A DNA stretch of 64,000 bases from Pomphorhynchus laevis (lineage: Eukaryota > Acanthocephala > Palaeacanthocephala > Echinorhynchida > Pomphorhynchidae), in the NCBI GenBank assembly GCA_012934845.2, contig WNNJ02002942.1, positions 62,001 through 126,000 of the forward strand, given 5' to 3'. Below the pieces are notes generated by a model that saw nothing but the letters and a program-made list of their open reading frames with translations, had not been told where the DNA came from and made no database searches. How positions within the stretch are numbered: the stretch's first letter is position 1; every line of letters begins with the position of its first letter. Shown here piece after piece: positions 57,460-64,000 of the stretch. The translations under genes and the position numbers were made by a program.

Positions 57460-60400
57460 AAGAACGTTACAAACACAAGATATCATACCGAATCTCATAG
57501 TATTCCAGCAATTAGAAACTAGGATCGTAAGTCTCCACTTAATACCAAATCACAAGGTATTTTCTCACTTTCCTTCTCTCCATTATTATCGTCATTCTGA
57601 TAGAACTTTCAATTTACTATTAGATGGCATCCCTGAATCAGAAGCGGATAATTTACGAGCTCGCATGAATGATGACGTTCTTAATTTAGGTGACGTTTTG
57701 TCTCGGCCTTTTAGAAGGGTGATGAAATACTGGCATCTTCTATTGAGGTAAGGAGATTATTTCGCATTAATAAAAAATCAGCTAATAAGCCTAGATTATT
57801 GAAGGTAACATTGTCTTGTGCTGATCATATGAGTTTCTTATTAAGATGTAGATATTGTCATAGAAGTCTTTCGTATCGTATACATTGTGATCTTCTTCTT
57901 GAGGAGCGTGTAAAGTTAAGAGAAGCGAACACAGCTGCGAAGCCGTCTTTATAACTGTGAAACAAATTTTCGCATACGAAATTTTTGGATTGTCCAGTAG
58001 CGTTCTGTGGTTCTTTGCAATCCAATAATCACCTTGAATGTCGACTAATTCACTCTTGCTCTGGCGCAGAGTATCATGAGCGGAGAGGTGATGCAGATAT
58101 TAATTTACATGTGATCTTCAGTAGTCGACTTGGTGTAGAAAATACTTTGGGTTGCAAAATCTCACTTGATAACATATGCTCTCATAGATCAAAAACATCT
58201 CTAACAAATTCAAACGCAATATATCAGTTGATTATTCAAATATTCGTAGTCTAATTTCCCAAATTGTAGAACTGAAATATCATATTCTTTCAAAGGCCTG
58301 CTATATATTCTGTATCACTGAGTCATGGTTTCATCATTATATTGTCGATATCGCTGTTAATATCCCGGGCTTTCGCTTACTTCAAAGCGATAGAAGATCA
58401 GGAAATCGTAAAGGTGCTGCCGCTTATATTCGAGATAATTTCATTATTTTCAATGTTTTTAAAATTTAGGACCCTAATGGCTCCTTTGAGGGTCTAGGCT
58501 TCAATATCGAGCATGAATATATTGGTATAAATTGTTATTTAGTCTATCACTTCCCTTCCATGGCTACTGATTGTGATCTCTTATTTTCAATTTTACAATT
58601 GACATGTCTTTCTTCACACTTTATTCAATTAGGCGATTTTAACCTACCGCGCTCTAATTGGCCAGAAACTGTGCTTAATGAAGGTAGTGTCGTAGAAATG
58701 AAGCTTTCTGAGTTTCTCGCTGATTAGCTTCTACTAATACAGCACATTGAACAACCAACTTGTTTTTCATCTAGAGATGGTTCGGTACTAGATCTGGCAT
58801 TTTCATAGCACTGAGTGACGTCGTCAGAGTCGATTATCTCTCCATTAGAAAGTAGTGATTATTGTGTTCTCTCACTACTAGTGGAACCATACTTCAAATA
58901 TTGTCTAAACAATCAATAGTTCTTAAGCGTAATTGATGACAAGAGTTCGGTTAAATCAACTTTTAACGCTTTACCAATGTTTTCCATTATCATTTCCAGA
59001 ATCAGGTAGTCTACGTCTGGTAACTATTTGCGACCACCTTTAAAAATTGTCTGATAAAATTGCTCCGATGCGTGTGATTTCACCAATTGCTATATTTCCT
59101 ACATGGATATATCGAGGGCTCAGACAGTTGTTAATTGTTCGTAATCGCTAGTGGAAGTTATATCGCTCTCATCACTGTCTCCGCGTACATTATAAATATG
59201 CGAGAAATATTTGTCCCAGATTTAAAGTTTTAAAACGCAATAAATTTGAATCTAAAATCGTCAATGAGATCAATCGAACCCCTAAAGTATTGTGGTCCTA
59301 TGTGCGTCTTTACATAACTTTTAATAATGAAATCAATCAAATACGTGCACACAGCTGAAGGCGTACAAACTAGGGAAGTTAATATTGCCGAGAGTCTTGC
59401 TTCATCATTTTTATTTTCATCGAATTCTTCTGTCTTCAAATTGGTATGGCTCCCTGATACCACAGAATGTTAATTTTTTCCTGTATCTGTTGCAAAAGTT
59501 CAAATAATTCTCGCAAAGGTAAGTCCATTTAGAGCTTCGGGATCTAATGATATTTCGCCGTTTCTTCTCAAGACGTTATCTAATTTCTTACCTCCTTTTC
59601 TTGCTGAGATCTTTTTCAATAGTATTATTACTGATAGTGTCTCTTGCGTTTGTAAATCTGTGATCATTGTTTCAATTCCAAAGAAGCTCATTCCAACCTT
59701 TTTTGTAGTGATTATAGACCTCTTAGCCTAACAAGTTCTCTGTGTAAGATTCTCGAATGTTTGGCCGCTCGCAGATATTGGCTTCATTTGAACTCCCATG
59801 TTTTGATAGCGCCTTCCCAACACGGTTTCCACTAAGTTTGATCCTGTCTATCAAATTAACTAAACGCCCGTGAAATGTGGACTAAATCACTTAGTATCGG
59901 TGGATCAATAAATTAATTTTTATTGACTTTCCCAAAGCATTTGACCGAGTTCAACGGGACACTTTACTAAGCTTGCTATCTTATTATGAAGTTTTCTTAA
60001 CCTTGTGTAATTGAATTCGTGATTTTCTTTACAATAGATATTTTCGAGTTAGAGTTGTTGGATATCTTTCATCAGTAAAAAATTTTCATTGTGGTGTTAC
60101 CCAAGGTACTGTACCTGATCACTACTTATTGTCTGGCCTTTGATGATGACGCCAAACTACGGTCTGACACTATCAATGATGTAGATGGTTGCTTCTTACA
60201 TGATGACCATGATTAAATACATAAATGTAGCGATACTACAGGCATGGAAATTAATGATGAAAAACGTGTACATATAAATCTAAGGAATGGTAATTGTGAT
60301 CGGCAGTTTTACTTTGGAGCTGTACAACTTAATATTGTCACAGAATATAAAGATTTGGGAATCCTTTTGAACAGGTTATTTAAAACTTGCTCAAATACAG

Positions 60401-60900
60401 ACCATATTTATGCCAAAGCATTTGAGCGTTATATTGTATTAAAATCACTTTTGCAAGGCTAAATTGGTCGGGTTAAAAACAACCTTATCGCACGATAGTT
60501 CTTCAATTGAGTATTGTGTCAGGCAACATTTCCATATACTAGGGCAGAACTTATCAAATTTGAGTTGATACTACGCAGAGGATCTAGATTTTTTTTATTA
60601 TGCATGTTCATATGATGACCGATTAGCTTATTTAAAATTATTAAAAAGATTGCCTTATCTAAATATCATAGCGATGTTGGAGTTGGTTTATGTGCAGATG
60701 GCTACCGCATTGCGTATCTTACGCGAAATGTCACATAGAGGTCATTACCTGACTTAATATATATTTGCGCATGGCAAAATGGCTAGTGTTGCTAGACTTC
60801 CCATCGCTGTCTAAATATTTGAAATGTGCTGTCTAGTGAAATTGCCTATGCATCCAACTTTTGCTTATTTAAGACATTAGTCATGCAATGAATCTCGAGT
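57460..60900 (+). mobile_element. LINE C copy, old and broken but nearly full length
   Basis: Plus strand, many frames. ORF1 at 57590-57960 (YYRHSDRTFNLLLDGIPESE, KPRLLKVTLSCADH). Endonuclease at about 58230-58900 (YSNIRSLISQIVEL, IFCITESWFHHYI, QLGDFNLPRSNWPE, ESSDYCVLSLL). Linker to about 59480, then reverse transcriptase 59490-60460 (SNDISPFLL, motif A DFPKAFDRVQRDTLL, motif B region CGVTQGTVPDHYL, YKDLGILLN). It carries numerous stops and indels and is far more decayed than the C copy at 10385-12623. Confidence 0.7.
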
Positions 60901-61330
60901 TCGAGGATGGATGCTTGGGACTATTTCAATCATTAAAATGTATTTTTTGTGATCACTTAAAAAATCCATTTTGACTTGTAACTTGTAACTATAATATAGC
61001 TCGCTTCAGGATAAAATATCAAGTGAACAATAATGATGCATATTTAATGACGGACAATTTAATAACGCATATGTATATATCTAAGTTACTGGATACAAAC
61101 AGAAAATTATCTAAATCTTTAGAGGTTGTTAATGCAAAGTGGTTTGGCTTATGCTCAATGAGCATTACGGTATTTTATAAGTAATTTACAATTGAAAAAT
61201 GATTAAGAGGAAAAGTACAAGCCCATACAAGCTTTGTTAGCAAAATAAATGTTGACACTAACATCAACGATACACTTGAACGTTGAAAAGAGCAACCTAT
61301 AAACTGTCTTAAATCCGCTATAAAAAATAT
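60901..61330. other. Spacer, nothing recognised
   Basis: May include the decayed 3' end of the preceding LINE; no clear feature. Confidence 0.4.
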
Positions 61331-62460
61331 ACAAATTTATTTAACGTGACAAATGGGTGCCAGCTGCACGCTTACAAGTCCACTAACAAAAAATGAAAAA
61401 GTCAAGCAGATAAATTGTTTAAATTGGATCGGATTTGGCGTTTGAAGCACGGCAGGGAAGTTGATTGGCGTATATGAATGGGCAGATGGTTCCACGATAG
61501 AGGAGCAGCCACAATGAAGGAGCGGAGTCCAAAGGAGGTAGAGTAGTTTGGGACATGTAAAAGAAGGGAATTACGGGAACACAAAGAAAAGTAAACAGGA
61601 CGATACTTATTAAGAAAAGGAAGGTTGATAAATGAAGGGGTATGAAAAGTTACAAGGCAGAAAGCAATGAGAAGAAGACGAATTTGAACACGATAATAAA
61701 TGGTAGGCAAATCGAGAGAAGCAAGATGGTGGAATGATCAAAACGATGAAAAAGGAGGAGAATTCGGGCGGTTTGCGTTGATGCGTTGCAATAGAGCGGA
61801 TTTAGATAAGCTTGAAAATAGACTAAAACAGTAATCAAGTCTTGAGAAAAGGAAATAAGATATGAGTTATACAAGGGAAATCGATCAATCTACGAATTTG
61901 ATAAAGGTTGCAGAATATCAAGGCACATGAGCATACTCTATCCCGAACAAAGGCTAAAGTGAAAGTCGGTTGTCAAAAAGGAAGTCTAGGGAAACGAGAT
62001 TGTCAACGATAGGAAGAATTGTAGAAGTTAATGATACGGAGGGAGGTTATATGCCGAAGCGTCGAGGTAAGATCCACATAATTTTGGATTTATCAAGATT
62101 CAGAGAAAGGCGAAGGGACGTAAGATGATTGGAAATAGACAAGACAGTTGTAATAAGAAACACTAAGATTATGAATACGATTACCAGGTGCGTGGTCATA
62201 AATGAGAATGCAATCATCATATTGCATAGCATGGAAGTTAAATGTATGAGAAATCGAAGACAAGTCACCTCGAAGAGAGAAAAGCAAGTGGTCTAATACA
62301 GAGCCTTGTGGAACACCGAACGAGATGGAAAGAAGATGGGAAAGAGTTAGAATATATTCGAAACAGTACGCCGTCTTGTAGCGTTGAAACATGAAATTCT
62401 CTATGTATTTAGAGCAGCATATAGGTGTAATAGACAGTCCTGGTTGAATCAAATCTCTTA
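61331..62460 (-). mobile_element. LINE K copy, 5'-truncated (reverse transcriptase C-terminal half and 3' UTR)
   Basis: Minus strand. The 3' UTR at 61331-61400 matches 48560-48650. The frame 61402-61710 (FLNKYRPVYFSLCSRNSLLL, VAAPLSWNHLPIHIRQST) matches the K C-terminus almost residue for residue. 62047-62452 contains SFGVPQGSVLDHLLFS and a motif C variant YDDCILIYDHA. Frame breaks are present. It is closer to the full K copy than the fragments at 1-3225. Confidence 0.8.
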
Positions 62461-62464
62461 TATA

Positions 62465-63612
62465 TGCTAAATGGTGTTGCTTGATAGACTGAACTTCGAT
62501 TCACGACTTTCAGTCACCATGTCACTCGACCACTTCAGCATCGAAGTGATGAGTACCCGGCAACACTCATCAGTAGAATGAGGTACACACTGGTCGTTTC
62601 AGTTGCCTGTGTGACATTGTGAATAAAGGCGTTTCCGACACTTTGCTTAATTGTCTGAGGCTTTTGCTCTCAACCAGATCGAATTGCTGTGCGGTCCATC
62701 CTTAAACACTAGGCAGAGGTTGTTGCTGAATTGTCGCTGCACTCGTTGGATCCTAAATGGATGCGGTAGGTATAATAGTAGTGCACGGATGTGCTGAGTA
62801 GACAACGGTCCAGGATTTCTTACGAAATACGGCATTTATACTAAATGGTGTTGCTTGATAGACTGGACTTAGATTCACGACTTTCAATCACCATGTCACT
62901 TCTAGACGACCACTTCAGCATCGAAATGATGAGTACCCGGCAACACTCATCAGTAGAATGAGGTACACACTGGTCGTTTCGGTTGCCTGTGTGACATTGT
63001 GAATAAAGGCGTTTCCGACACTTTGCTTAATTGTCTGAGGCTTTCGCTCTCAACCAGATCGAATTGCTGTGCGGACCATCCTTAAACACTAGGCAGAGGT
63101 TGTTGCTGAATTATCGCTGCACTCGTTGGATCCTAAATGGATACGGCATGTATAATAGTAGTGCACAGATGTGCTGAGTAAACAACGGTCCAGGATTTCT
63201 TACGAAATACGGCATTTATACTAAATGGTGTTGCTTGACAGATTGGACTTCGATTCACGACTTTCAATCACCATGTCACTTCTAGACGACCACTTCAGCA
63301 TAGAAATTATGAGTACCCGGCAACACTTATCAGTAGAATGAGGTACACACTGGTCGTTTCGGTTGCCTGTGTGACATTGTGAATAAAGGCGTTTCCGACA
63401 CTTTGCTTAATTGACTGAGGCTTACGCTCTTTACCAGATCGAATTGCTGTGCGGACCATCCTTAAACACTAGGCAGAGGTTGTTGCTGAATTGTCGTTGC
63501 ACTCGTTGGATCCTAAATGGATGCGGCAGGTATAATAGTAGTGCACAGATGTGCTGAGTAAACAACGGTCCGGGTACTCACTGGTCGTTTCGGTTGCCTG
63601 TGTGACATTGTG
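62465..63612 (-). repeat. Satellite-like tandem array, period about 374-380 bp, three units
   Basis: ATGGTGTTGCTTGA-type unit starts at 62471, 62845 and 63225 (spacings 374 and 380); a fourth, partial unit follows to 63612. On the minus strand each unit has GGCAACCGAAACGACCAGTG and, about 22 nt on, CTACTGATGAGTGTTGCC. GGCAAC/GTTGCC pair exactly where GGCAGC/GCTGCC pair in the 360-bp family, a compensatory change. Confidence 0.85.
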
Positions 63613-63720
63613 AATAAAGTTTGCTTAATTGTCTGAGGTGTAAGCCTCAGACAATTATGCAGTGTCGGAAACGCCTTTATTAACAATGTCAGAAATATTT
63701 AAATATTTCTGACATTTTTT
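63613..63720. repeat. Fold-back end of the satellite-like array
   Basis: AATTGTCTGAGG and CCTCAGACAATT lie 6 nt apart around 63626-63656. The following GTCGGAAACGCCTTTATTAA repeats, inverted, the unit's own sequence, so the array ends by turning back on itself. A second small hairpin of AAATATTT and TGACATTT words follows. Confidence 0.8.
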
Positions 63721-64000
63721 TTAATTATTAAATGTCAGTAATCTTTTAAATTAATAATTGTCTTTTATATTCATTATTTCATAGTAACTGTTCTATAATG
63801 AATAAAATATAACTATAAATATTATAAATTGATATTATATTATAATATATTATTATATTATTTTCGTAATATAATTTTATAATATAATATATTATATTAG
63901 AAAAATACAATATAAAAAATATACAAATATTTTTTATACAAAATATATTTTGATATATTAGTCATGTGAATAACCTTGTGATGAGTTTGTTTCTCAAACT
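63721..64000. other. AT-rich right edge
   Basis: Low-complexity TTATAATATA sequence; nothing recognised. Confidence 0.5.

Overview
This window comes from a compact-intron, strongly AT-rich invertebrate animal genome. The evidence is a spliced SURF4 gene with GT..AG introns, a broken ubiquilin copy, and a dense graveyard of animal-type non-LTR retrotransposons (CR1/L2-like, Jockey/I-like and restriction-like-endonuclease types) with Penelope-like repeats. I cannot place the phylum from the sequence alone. No rRNA, tRNA gene, CRISPR array or bacterial operon structure was seen.

Layout. 1-3560: two minus-strand CR1/L2-like LINE fragments (family K here), each followed by the same unidentified 160-bp repeat. 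4180-7770: minus-strand LINE of family J. 7855-12723: three pieces of a CR1/Rex-like LINE family (C) in opposing orientations. 12729-17950: two minus-strand LINEs of one endonuclease type, B (3' half) and A (5' part, with an open 825-codon frame). 17960-18300: a K-like 3' tail. 18290-18780: an LTR-element gag fossil. 18800-25200: mostly featureless AT-rich DNA with decayed LINE fragments. 25205-32345: two J elements head to head, sharing a nearly identical stretch that looks like gene conversion. 32440-37320: small relics and a structured repeat between two equal (TA)n tracts.

38122-41208 is the only apparently functional host gene, SURF4, with three visible exons; the first coding exon was not found. 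41390-44620 and 53385-55260 hold copies of an AT-rich Penelope-like repeat. Between them, a perfect 30-bp direct repeat (44933-44962 and 53053-53082) brackets a composite of a 5'-truncated LINE (family Y), a ubiquilin coding copy lacking its N-terminal ubiquitin-like domain, and a nearly full-length K element inserted inside the ubiquilin copy.

55681-56985 and 62465-63640 carry tandem repeats of about 360, 369 and 375-380 bp. They share hammerhead-ribozyme-like boxes (CTGATGA and GAAAC), and some copies end in perfect fold-backs. 57000-62460 holds old K and C LINE fragments.

Family letters (A, B, C, J, K, X, Y, R) are local labels only. Family assignments rest on motifs read by eye and remembered protein families; no database search was run.
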